A stretch of 64,000 nt of DNA from the NCBI GenBank assembly GCA_036924285.1, contig JAYKYS010000011.1:3534001-3598000 (forward strand). Reading direction: 5' to 3'. The position numbers and the translations under genes are program-made. Below are positions 33,779 to 44,052 of this stretch, piece by piece (the stretch's first letter is position 1; each line of letters opens with the position of its first letter). Below the pieces are notes generated by a model that saw only the letters and a program-made list of their open reading frames with translations, made no database searches and was not told the origin of the DNA. This stretch comes from Asterella californica. Lineage: Eukaryota > Streptophyta > Marchantiopsida > Marchantiales > Aytoniaceae.

Positions 33779-36700
33779 ATGGCCCGTAGGCTCACGCGAG
33801 TGCAGTATGGCTCATTTCCCACGACGACCGGGCTTACCAGAGTTGCCAAATCTTTGCTCGAAGTGTCCCCGTTGAGAAGAGGTTTGCCTCCCAGAGCTGT
33901 CAGCGATTCGGAATCAGGGGCTCTCACGGGAGTCCAGTGGGTGGTGAGACGGTACGCTCAGGCGGTTCCAAGCGCAGAACCAAAACTCAGTATTGCCAGC
34001 AATGCTACCGAAGTAAGTAACTTACCCCGCTGATTTCATCGTGTGGCGGAACTCCCGAGGGCAGAATTAGAGTTTGCAGTCAAGCGAGGAACCGTAACCG
34101 CGGTAGTTGCAGAGCTGAGGGTCGGCTGTCGGCTGATTCGAAGGTCTTGCTCTGTCCTTTCCGGAACTCAATGTGAAGCCCCGAAGATCTAGAATTTTCC
34201 GTCGTGGTGCTCCTTTTGCAACAAGCTAATGGTCGAAGTCATGCGCATTTATTGAAGTCGACGAGGCAGGTCTAATTCAGCAAACAAGGTTCTGGCTTGA
34301 GTGCGTGGAAACGGACTCGATAGACTCACATGGCATGCAACCAACGCCAAGACTGTAGACTTCAGTCTTGGCGTTGGATGAGAGACTAAGTCACTATGTA
34401 CATCCTTACACTTGGACAAGTGCGTTTCCGCTGAGGCATTCTGCCAGCGAGTGTTTAGACTGAGAGTCGAAATTCTTAATAACTTATAGCTCGGCGGATT
34501 AGACTGACACCCAGCAGACTGCGAACTGAAGTTCTCTCTTGTGCTACTGGATTAATAGCGAAAAGAGAAAAATTGCGCAGTTCCTCGAGCGCACCTTGGT
34601 CTGCCAAATAGATCATATCAAGTGCGAGTTTCATTGCTTTCAAGTAGCAGATGTGTTTCTTCTTTTCTCTTTAATGGTATGCTCAGCTTCTATCCGATTG
34701 CAATTTCTGTGGCCCTGTAGCTTGTGGGCCGAACCCCAATGGTTTTTCTCACCAAAATATGTGACCATTTCGGCGTCAAAGCCAAGATTGTTGGAAAGAT
34801 GGAGAGCATGCAGCCTTTATCCAGCGTGAAGGATCGGTAAGGAAGCTTAACTTTGCCTCGCCTGCACGACTTCAAGTTTGCACATGCCATATGGCTTTGC
34901 CGGTGAAATTAATCCATCGAATGACGAACTGATCCTGAGATTGCTTTAAAAAGCATTTAGCACAGCGGCTGTTAAAGTACAGCTGATGAAGGAGCTGTAA
35001 ATGTCAGTAGTAAGCTACATATGACGCTAGAATTAGTCAATTCGTTCTGTTTTCTACATACCTCGAGAATGATGTGCTTAGTCTGAGTTTCCTGACTCCT
35101 CAAGAGTGTACTGTTGGACCAGAATTGGGTTAGCGATGATCCGGGACGCTGAAGAAAAGGGATTGATATCACCTGGAAAGGTAGGAAGCCCAAATCAGTT
35201 GAATTTTGATATGGCATTATTTTGTCTCCTGTTCAGTAAAGGGTGACTTGTAACTCAGAGTTAAATTAGCTTGCTGAGAGCGCCAAGTATCTGAGTGAGC
35301 AGCGCGGTTTGCGTGGATAACTTATAATGAATGAAGATAATCATGCTGAGTTTCTGGCTTTGCAGACGACTTTGGTTGAACCGACATCAGGAAATATGGG
35401 AATCGGTCTTGCCTTTCTCGCTGCCTCGTTGGGTTACAGGCTCATCTTGACAATGCCATCTTACACCAGCCTCGAGCGCCGTATCGTCCTTCGCTCTCTA
35501 GGAGCCGAGTTGGTGCTCACAGACCCAACCAAAGGTATGGGTGGTTCTGTTGCGAAAGCTCACGAGGTCTTGGGAAGGACCCCCAACTCGTATATGCTCC
35601 ATCAGTTCGAGAACCCCACTAACACGAAGGTACGTTTGTGCGTAATATATAAGAGAGTACGAGCCGTTTGCGTCGGTGAGGAACTTTACTTCCAAGCATT
35701 CGCTTATTACTAATTTGCAAGGGTCTGGCGTTCATGTCAGTTCTTCGATTGGATGTGTAGCAAGCTCTCCGTGTACGTGTGACGGACGTAACGGACCTAC
35801 AGAGCATGCAGTTCTGTAGGTTCGTTACGTTTCGCATTCTGAAATTAAACTTTCTTGCATACTTTCAGGTGCATTATGAAACTACCGGCCCCGAGATTTG
35901 GGAGGATACAGCTGGCAACGTAGATATATTCGTTGCAGGGATCGGGAGCGGGGGAACTGTTTCTGGCGTGGGGAACTTTCTGAAGCATAAGAACCCGAAC
36001 GTGAAGGTATGTACTTTTTGAATTTGAATCTTCCAGTACGAAAACTCTGTTCAGATGTAAATAGATTTCAATAGATAGTGAGGATAATGACACTAGGGCA
36101 CGAAAAAATCTTGAGCTAATCAAATCATGCATGGACGTATCACAGGTGTACGGCGTCGAACCTCTCGAAAGCAACATCCTTAATGGCGGAAAACCAGGTA
36201 CAGTATCACACAATCTCATTCTCTAATCTGAGACCATAGAGCTGTCATTTTGAGTGAATTTCTGAGTGCTCCCTAGCTTTATGAGGAGTTCTTCATCACA
36301 CAACGTCACAAGTTCATGATCGACGATATAAATCATCTTCTGGTTACAATGTGCAGGCCCTCACCAGATTACAGGAACGGGCGTAGGTTTCATTCCGGGC
36401 ATTTTGGATGTGCCTATGCTTGATGGGGTTGTCGAGGTCAGTACCGTAACGCGGTTATGCAGGAGAGGATGCTGCAGAGTTTAAATATTATAAATTTGTT
36501 ATTCTACTTTCGAAAACTCTAGTACTCTGTGCTGGATAACTGTATTGCAAGTGTCGCGAAGGGGCATTGATGTTAACAGAAGATCTTAACAGTTTCTTTG
36601 CCAAACCACAAACAGCATAAGACGGTTTGATGACAAGCACGTGCAACTGTTACCGTTAAGATGCTCAAAGCTGAATCTGACTGGAGATCAAGCTGAGTTC

Positions 36701-37670
36701 CGCCGACGGTTTGATGACAAGCACGTGTAACTGTTACCGTTAGATGCTCAAAGCTGAATCTGACTGGAGATCAAGCTGAGTTCCGCCGAAATTTTTTCCT
36801 TCTTGGATAAAAGAAAGCAGTATGAAATCTAATTGCTTTTCAGGTATGCATTCACATCCGATCTGAACTTCTGAGAAAATCTTCCTCAGGTTGCTAGCGA
36901 AGAGGCTATTGAGACATCAAGACTGCTAGCAAAGAAGGAAGGCGTTTTTGTAAGTCTGTCGAACTCTCTCCTGTTCTCAACAGAGTGATTTGACCAAAGC
37001 CCGTGACGAATAATTTGTTCTACTTCAGTTGCGGGGGATATTTTCACCTCAATTCTTCTATATAATAATCACAACGCAGCTGTCATTTTAGAGCATCATG
37101 CAGTTCTGACACCATCCAGACTCAAGAGCTGGTAATCCGAAGATAGGATCACTGCTTTGACAATACCTAACTATGCACGAAAGTTGTATATGAAGTTTCT
37201 GATATGTGAACAGAGTTTTAACTTGGTAATAATAATGGGGAGGAAAAGAAGTTCCTGAAAATTCTGGTTTCATCCGGGGACAAATCGATAGCTCATAACA
37301 GTTTATTTTCAGGCTGGAATATCTGCGGGCGCAAACACAGCAGCAGCAGTCAGGCTTGCTAAGGAGCCTGAGAATGAAGGAAAGCTCATTACGGTAAGCA
37401 TGGCTTTGAACTATCCTATGATATTCCATCGAGGGACAGTTGTGCAGGTTTCTGTTTTTGTACATCAAAGGGGTTTCTGGCCGGGATGAAAGGTAAAGCA
37501 GAGTAAGATTTCAGTCAGGATATGTAGATTCATTTGTTCGCAGAGCTGGTCTCTGACTTTTGCCACGGATATAACAGATCATCATTCCAAGCACTGGAGA
37601 GCGGTATTTATCGACAAATCTGTTCGCGTCTGTGAGAGAAGAATGCATGCAGATGCAGTTTGAGCCTTGA
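33779..37670 (+). CDS. Beta-cyanoalanine synthase-like (BSAS family), probably mitochondrial
   Basis: Ten exons joined in phase: 33779-34012, 34721-34836, 35123-35180, 35366-35629, 35869-36006, 36146-36197, 36357-36436, 36890-36949, 37313-37393, 37578-37670; 391 aa. This PLP enzyme family makes cysteine from O-acetylserine and sulfide, or cyanoalanine from cysteine and cyanide. Seen: an Arg-rich N-terminus with an R-R-Y-A presumptive mitochondrial cleavage site near residue 59; Schiff-base Lys115 in SVKDR; PTSGNMG (142-148); [11 protein letters not shown]; phosphate loop GSGGT (250-254); [21 protein letters not shown] and SYTSLERR are typical of plant cyanoalanine synthases, whereas O-acetylserine lyases have GNTG and ASMSLERR. 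The ATG context (GAACATGG) is good. All nine introns are GT-AG. O-acetylserine (thiol) lyase is the alternative. Confidence 0.9.
34341..34377. repeat. Perfect 15-bp hairpin in intron 1 of the cyanoalanine synthase-like gene
   Basis: CCAACGCCAAGACTG and CAGTCTTGGCGTTGG are exact complements separated by a 7-base loop. It is intronic. Confidence 0.85.
35787..35829. repeat. 17-bp inverted repeat in intron 4
   Basis: CGTAACGGACCTACAGA and TCTGTAGGTTCGTTACG pair with a single mismatch around a 9-base loop. It is intronic. Confidence 0.75.
36622..36788 (+). repeat. 84-bp tandem duplication in intron 7
   Basis: The block starting ACGGTTTGATGACAAGCACG (36622) recurs at 36706 and runs to 36788. The copies differ by one substitution and one missing base, so the duplication is recent compared with the repeats nearby. 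Confidence 0.9.
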
Positions 37671-38506
37671 TATTTTTGCTAGGCATCAATCAAGCACACG
37701 CATGTGTAGAAACGAGTAGAAACCTCAAGGAAAGATCTCTTTCTGTTTCTGTAAGTGACCTTGCAAGGTTGGCTTGAGCCTTGAGATAGTAGCAAGACCA
37801 TAAACTTCTTAAGATGTTTTGCTAGCAAGTTTCGATGTAAAATAGCTCAAACAGAAGGAAACTAACGGTTAGAATATGCTAAAACATATCTAAACTTTAT
37901 AAAATTCAACCCGTAGTTTTCTAGTTCCCCCAGATGAAGTGGAGATTTGTTCATCCCCATTGAGCTGCAACTCACCGCCCCGTGAAGTTCTTTTCTGAGC
38001 TTCATGTTGAGAGATCGGCTCATGATGTGTATAATCATCATCGCGTTACAGGTTATGCTTACTCGTGCCACTGCCAAATTTATTTGTCCAAGCGGCAAAT
38101 TATGTCAGAGGAGATCCCTGGTGAAAATGGTCGGAACTACTAGATGAAGTCTAGATGAAGTCAATAATGCCTTTACTTAAATCACAAACATGGGTATAAA
38201 AGGAGGCAAACGAATATCCCTGATTACTAAACGAATATTGTTGTCAATACTAACCTAATTGGTAAGAAACAAACACAAAACATAAAGCTTCTCAAGGGCT
38301 TTCAATGCTCGTCCACTGCTAATATTTGCAAAAGAAAGACCCCAGGAGGGTAAGAGCCAAAATTTATTCTGTAGTTTGTACTTAATCAACATGCTAAGTA
38401 AACCATAACCGGGTGGATGAGCAGAGAGGCAGGTAGTAAGATTGAGCGGCACATAACATAAAATTTCTGATTGGGCTTTACCTGTTTCCTGGGCACCCTA
38501 CCGTTC
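37671..38506. other. 3' flank of the cyanoalanine synthase-like gene
   Basis: Presumed 3' untranslated region and spacer. Short open frames on the minus strand here have no recognisable features. Nothing else is seen. Confidence 0.5.
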
Positions 38507-38580
38507 TGCTTCCACTGAGAGTTGAACTCAGGACCTCCCGCTTACTAAACGGGTGCTCTAGCCAACTGAGCTATAGAAGC
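38507..38580 (-). tRNA. tRNA-Thr (anticodon AGU)
   Basis: The minus strand folds as a 74-nt tRNA. The acceptor stem is GCTTCTA paired with TGGAAGC, with discriminator A. The D-arm contains AGCTCAGTTGGCTAGAGC. The anticodon stem is CCCGT/GCGGG with loop TTAGTAA, giving anticodon AGT. The variable loop AGGTC is followed by T-arm GAGTTCAACTCTC. The A box (TAGCTCAGTTGG) and B box (GAGTTCAACTC) are intact. It has no intron and no encoded CCA, as expected for a nuclear plant gene. A clear T-run terminator is not evident downstream. Confidence 0.93.
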
Positions 38581-39071
38581 TTGCAAAGTCGCACTTTATA
38601 ATACATATTTACTCGAGACTGATTTAGTTCTGACTGTCCTTGACATGCTGTCACCCACAATTGAGTTGCGTGCATGTTCTTTACCAACTTGAGAACTGTT
38701 AACTCGAATCTATCACAAGAGCAAACGTCTACAGTGATTTTTGTAGACCTTTATATAAATATGTTTCAGACTGCACATGCAAGATCAGATCTCTCTCCCA
38801 TGTGAAACGTTCGAACGCACAGATATGGACCATGAAGTCAGCATTCGTTGTGGAGGAGGGCGTTTCTTCAAGAAGAGCCAGTCAATGTTGATAAAGAGCC
38901 GAAGTGTGGTTCCAGTGTGAATGCAGATTGGTTTGAACAATTCTCGCTCAATCGGCCTTTTCTCCCGTGCAGTTCTTTGATTGTGTCTGGATTTGAAACA
39001 AGCGAGTTAGAGAAAGGTGGAGTTAAAAAGAAGCGACATCTACTGTAGTGCTGCTGACCGCGAGAGTGAGT

Positions 39072-39159
39072 AAGAAGACTGAAGCACCAAAGATTCGTGG
39101 GAGCGGGGGGGGGGGGGGGGGGGGGGGGGGTTCCAAATCTTTGGTGCTTCAGTCTTCTT
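39072..39159. repeat. 24-bp perfect inverted repeat enclosing a G26 run
   Basis: The left arm (39072-39095) and right arm (39136-39159) are exact complements around CTGAAGCACCAAAGATT. The loop contains 26 consecutive G (39105-39130). It could form a cruciform with G-quadruplex potential. Equally, it could reflect a sequencing or assembly artefact around a homopolymer. Confidence 0.85.
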
Positions 39160-40546
39160 TAAATACTCCCGTGTAACTGCTGTATCCGAGATTTATGTCT
39201 GCAGACACAGTGTTATCACAGTTACAGCCCGTCCGCTTTAATCTATTATCTCCTCGATTCCATGAGCAAAGACGATATTTCTGGCTTCCACTTTAACTTG
39301 CTTCTCTGTTTAGGCAGGTCAAGAAGGTAGTAGGAAGAAGAGATTTGCAGTGTACGGATGAGGATCAGCGCGCAGATGATAGCTGTCAATACTTCTTCAG
39401 ACGATGGTCCATGCAAGTCCATCTAAAGAGAGCTTGAACATGCACTGGAACTCTATCGTGGATGAACAAAGGTAACCTCGCGACCGTGGAAGAAGCGATG
39501 GACATAGAGGGATTGGTCGATTGGTCGAGATTCTAACAGGAGATGCGACACAGGAAATAATCACGATCGCGCATGTTTCAAGTCACATAGGTCAGCTTCA
39601 ACAATGCCCGGCTTGCGCCGAGACGTACTGAGGTGGCTAGTGGCTCTCAATCTTTCATTCCCGATCAAAAATATAAAGAGGTTTCTCCACTGGCTTTTCA
39701 CCTTCGCAAAATGTTCTTTGCTCTCTGGTTCTCTGATTTAGATGCAAAATCTGAGTTGTTATGACCTAATTCTGACGGCAGATACCAGCATCCTCATAGG
39801 ATTCCAAGATCAGTTTCGTTTTATCCCTAGAACCAACCAAATCGCTCTCTGCTCGGTAATTTACGCTAGGGTTTCCGAGCTCTTCCTACACTTTAGTGGA
39901 CTATAGCATATATGTAGCTGGAACATAGTAGCAGTTTCATTTGCAAACCTTCGTCTTCTGGATCTGGTCGATTTGGAGGTAGAACCATGGCGGGACGTCA
40001 TTACAAAAGCCTTCTTATAATGATGACTGTCTGACTGAATAATTTGCCGATGGATTCATCTGAGTATTGCGGAGGTAGCGGTAGCTTGAAGCCGTAGAAT
40101 AGCAGACACCAAACGTAGTTCATGCGAGCCTGATGTGACTTGTTCAGCACACCGAAAATTTTAGTACAGAACCGTCATATGAACTGAACTGCGGTAGCTA
40201 GGTAGCTAGGTCTAAGAGATAATACCTTACTCAGATCTATCTAGCCATGTTCTCCTATACGAAGAGACGCCAACTTCCGTAACCATCAGAATTTAGCTAC
40301 ACTTTCCTGTACGTGCTGTCGCAAATCTGATATACGCGTAGAATCCTCGATTCGACCTGAATCTTTTTACCAACCATCAGGCGCAATCTGTACTCTCTCT
40401 CTTTCTCTTCCTCACTTTCTCTCTGGCGTCTCCGACTAAACATAGCTCCGAGAAACTCGCATTTCTGCAGATAATTCTTTCCGCATGCAGGCTCACGTGG
40501 TCTAATGTAATAAGGGTGGGTTTGGGTGAATGGGCGTGTTCTGCAG

Positions 40547-43500
40547 AGATTTTTCAAATGGCTTCATGGTGGCGGAAATATTTTCCCGCTACTTCCCTCA
40601 GGACGTCCACATGCACTCGTACGATTACGGAAGTCGTCTGGCTACGAAGAAGGACAACTGGGAGCAGCTGAACAAGTTCTTTAGGGCAAGTACTGCTCTC
40701 TCCTTCGACTTTTTCCTGTTGAATGGATGATTCAATCGAATCTCAGCGTAGACGTCGGGGCTCGGAGTCCATTTCAGGGGAATGAATAGCTTCAATAACT
40801 AGATTAGAATATGCTACAGATCTGGGAATCGGAGAAAGTGCTTGGCATAACAGGAGATAAAAGGCACTAAACATCTGGGGGCGAAACCGGATAAACGTGG
40901 ACAGTGTGTCAAAACGACTCGCCTGATAAATTTAGCTCCGGGATAATGTAATGGTATATCAGAGTCGTACCGAAGTCAGTAGAAAACTGCAACAGTCCTG
41001 GAATCTTCGTGGCTGTTTGTTTCGAACCTTGAGAGTGACGAATCTGGGACTCGGAAACGCTCAACAGAAATCTCGATCTTGTTTGTTCGAGGAACTGGTG
41101 CGATGTGGGATGTGCGAAGTACTTCTCCTTACTATCTATCTATCTTCACATGAAATTATGTTCACTCCAAGGTGCTTGGGTTCCTTGTTTAGCAAGTACC
41201 TTTCTTTTCTCACTTGATCATTTTCTACAGAAAAAGGGCTTCACAGTCGTGAAAGAGGAGATTGACAATATTATCCAATGTACTTCGGATGATGGAGCGG
41301 CACCACTCTTGGAGCGTATGTACAGTTTTTTGACCCAAAAACCGTACGCACCGTTCCCAACCTCCGAATAAATTGCTAGCTTGTGTTAATGTGCCACTTC
41401 AACAGCGGCAATTTGGGAAATGCTAGAATTTAAGTTTATTGTGGTCAAACTTAAGGATCTTTTCGCTGTATCGTTTTCCCTGCAACATGTTGTACCTACA
41501 GTACCAAGTACTTTACTTTCACGCTGTACATGTTGGTCATGAAAGAATCGTTCAGTATTGAAGAACTAAAAGATTGGTCTTGCTGCTAACAAACATATAC
41601 GTTGGGCGGACACCGGAAGTGTCGGGGATACTAGTTCTGGTGATCCTACCCTGCAAAACATCGTCCTCTGACCTGACCACATAATCTGATCATGATGTTG
41701 CAAGTTCATGGCACACAACGACACGGTACTTCTGCTGGGTGTTTCTTGCAAGTTCCAGCTTCTCCTGAGACCTATTATGCTTCTTCTTCTTCTTCTGCTC
41801 TTCTTCACTTTCAGAAAGATACCTGGACATGTAGCCGAGCAAATCACCCCGGAGAGCCACGATCGCTCGCCGGCATGGAACAATCAGCCGAGTGAGCAAT
41901 ACACCTCACGTGATGAGGGAGAAGAGGAGACTTCAAGGAGTGACAGTGGCACTTACACAGAAAGCGATGGTGAGTTGGAAGACGGTGGAACATGTAGAAC
42001 TCTACAGGATGAAGAAGGTCCTCAATGTGATGGACTTGTTCGACTCGGGCCCGATGGTTTTGGCTACGAATTTCAACCCCTTGTGAGACTTGATGTTGAC
42101 GAGAATGGTGACAGCCTTTTAAGCTCCTTCGACAGTGGTGTGAGATTTCTTGATGATGACGGAGATCAACTAGAAGATGAAGAACAAGTGGAAGAACATG
42201 CCGCAAAAAAGAAATTCGTCAACGCAGTTGAAAAGGCTCGTCAAATAGAGGACTCCAGAACGAGAAGGCTCGAAAAGGCGGGAGTCAAAGCCGGATTAAC
42301 TGGCGCTGAAATCAAGCAGACAATTGCTGGTCGCAAGTCATGCTCTGATGCTGCACTGGCTTTCCGCAGTCCAAATCGAAGTCGAAAGGTTTGCTATGTT
42401 GTCAGTCGCTAGCTCAGAGTCTTCCAAGGGTTAAACTGAACTTGAGTACACAATCATCTTCACCATCCAACTCTGTTCTGTAGAAATTTTCGGTCCAAAC
42501 CTTCTGCGGATTATAACGTTTCCTTAATTTGTGCAGACGAACTTCAGAGAATACACCCTACCAGACTATAGGCGACAAAAGCAATTTGGGTATGTCCAGC
42601 TAGGGAGCTTGGGTCCCAAAGATGACCCAGAAGTCATTTCAAAGGTTGTGCTTGATATGAAGCGTGAGATATCGACGTTTACTGGATTGTCCATTCGCAT
42701 GCATCATAAAATTATGAACGGAGCATCAGATAGTGGGAAGTAGCAGCAAACATCTGGTCATATGTTAGGCTATTATACTCCTCAGAACTCCTTATAGCAG
42801 GAAGAACACTTGTTTTCCTCATGCTTGTTTTGCCCTTTGTGTTGCCACTGGATGTGGCTTGATTATGAGGTTGGATACAAAACGATATTATAACAGAAGC
42901 CGGCTGCACATGGTTGGAAACACTTCCCTTACCCTATATGTGCTAGCCTGGGGTGTGACCTCCAGCTAGCCTAGTGGTCATACCCCAAGTCTCTAACGTA
43001 GAGAGAAGTCGATCCCTGCAGTCGGCAGGTATCGGCCCAAATTGAAGACGTCTGTCTCGAACTTGCATGCTGCTATCAATGATGAGCCAGTTGGTTCTGC
43101 AACCATGGTGAATAAATACTATCCACATATGAAACCTCTAATACCCTAGCTGCTTCCTTCCGTAACTAAATTGAATTCTGACCAACCTGTGATGCCGTCT
43201 GCTTTCTGAACTCAGAGGCAGGTGTTGGAACGAGTAAAGGAATTTGGTCGACATGCCAGAAGCTGTAATACGATGTCACATCCTAATCCTGCGGTGCGTC
43301 CAACATCACAAAGCAAGATTCAGCTCACTTTTCCTGTTTCCGCATGATACACTAGCATGAATGGAATGTCGATCAATGAACACCCACTTTAAGTACTCGT
43401 GGCTGGCTATATGTGTGTAGCTTGCAAATCCCAAGACAAGCCTGAAGCCCTCCTCAAGAAAAGTGGTAAATCTCCATGCTTCTTTACTGCCTAGGCTTGA

Positions 43501-44052
43501 ATTTGCCATTTGGAGCTGTTAAGTTTTAATTAGTCTATGAGAACTATCACAAAAATTATCACTAGAACCGTTCCATGAGCTGTCTGTGATGAGCAGGCTC
43601 TGGAATTCGCGTCGTCAATACCGAAGCCAAAACGGAAGAAACATCATAGCAAAGAGAATTCAAAGAAAGTTTTGCCCGTTCAGAATCCTCACGGACTGAC
43701 AGATCTTCAGATTCTTGAGATGAAGCATCAGTCTCACAAAGAACACGTTGAGGTATTATAATTTACTGCCTGCGTCAGATGTTCGTCAGTTCCACCTACT
43801 GTACTCGAACAAATGCTGCTTACAGAAGTGTCATATTTCTTACTGGCAACACTATCCCAACATGTAAATTCCAGTTTCAGTTGCTTGTCAGAATCAGGAA
43901 GTTTCAGACCCGTTTCTTCTCGCCCTTGAGTGTGATTTTCGAATACCGACCTGGTTTATAAGCATTTCTGGTGATATCGATGGATTACTCTTGTTCATTG
44001 TGTCTACTCTTTCCAGGCCATTCGACGAGACTTGGAACATTTTCTCCGATGA
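40547..44052 (+). CDS. SPATA4-type calponin-homology protein with Jhy-like C-terminal motif (first exon not found)
   Basis: Phase-consistent exons: 40547-40685, 41231-41343, 41815-42388, 42537-42644, 43222-43293, 43597-43752, 44017-44052. The first two encode a CH_2/SPATA4-like calponin-homology domain ([34 protein letters not shown], then [16 protein letters not shown]). This fold binds microtubules or axonemes in ciliary proteins. An acidic, Ser-rich spacer follows ([20 protein letters not shown]), then [20 protein letters not shown] and [23 protein letters not shown], reminiscent of the Jhy/C11orf63 C-terminal motif, a Lys-rich segment, and the end [12 protein letters not shown]. The intron after 40685 has a GC donor (AGG|GCAAGT). 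The N-terminal exon (upstream CH helix, acceptor phase 2) was not identified. Cilium or sperm-flagellum function is inferred from the families. Confidence 0.72.
42951..43130 (+). mobile_element. tRNA-derived SINE-like element inside an intron
   Basis: The stretch carries an A-box-like TAGCCTAGTGG and a B-box-like AGTCGATCCC about 40 bp apart, in the spacing of pol III promoters, followed by unrelated sequence. It lies between exons ending at 42644 and starting at 43222 of the CH-domain gene, in the same orientation. Ends and target-site duplication were not determined. Confidence 0.45.

Noticed and set aside
39440..39474. Possible upstream exon of the CH-domain gene ending AACAAAG|GTAACC in the right phase
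   Set aside because: The phase fits, but the encoded residues do not resemble the expected first helix of a SPATA4-type CH domain. Left unassigned.
41708..41814. N-terminal 36 codons (from the ATG at 41708) of a longer open frame ending at 42412
   Set aside because: This part is the polypyrimidine tract and acceptor of an intron. The phase match with the CH-domain exon at 41343 shows that the coding part starts at 41815.
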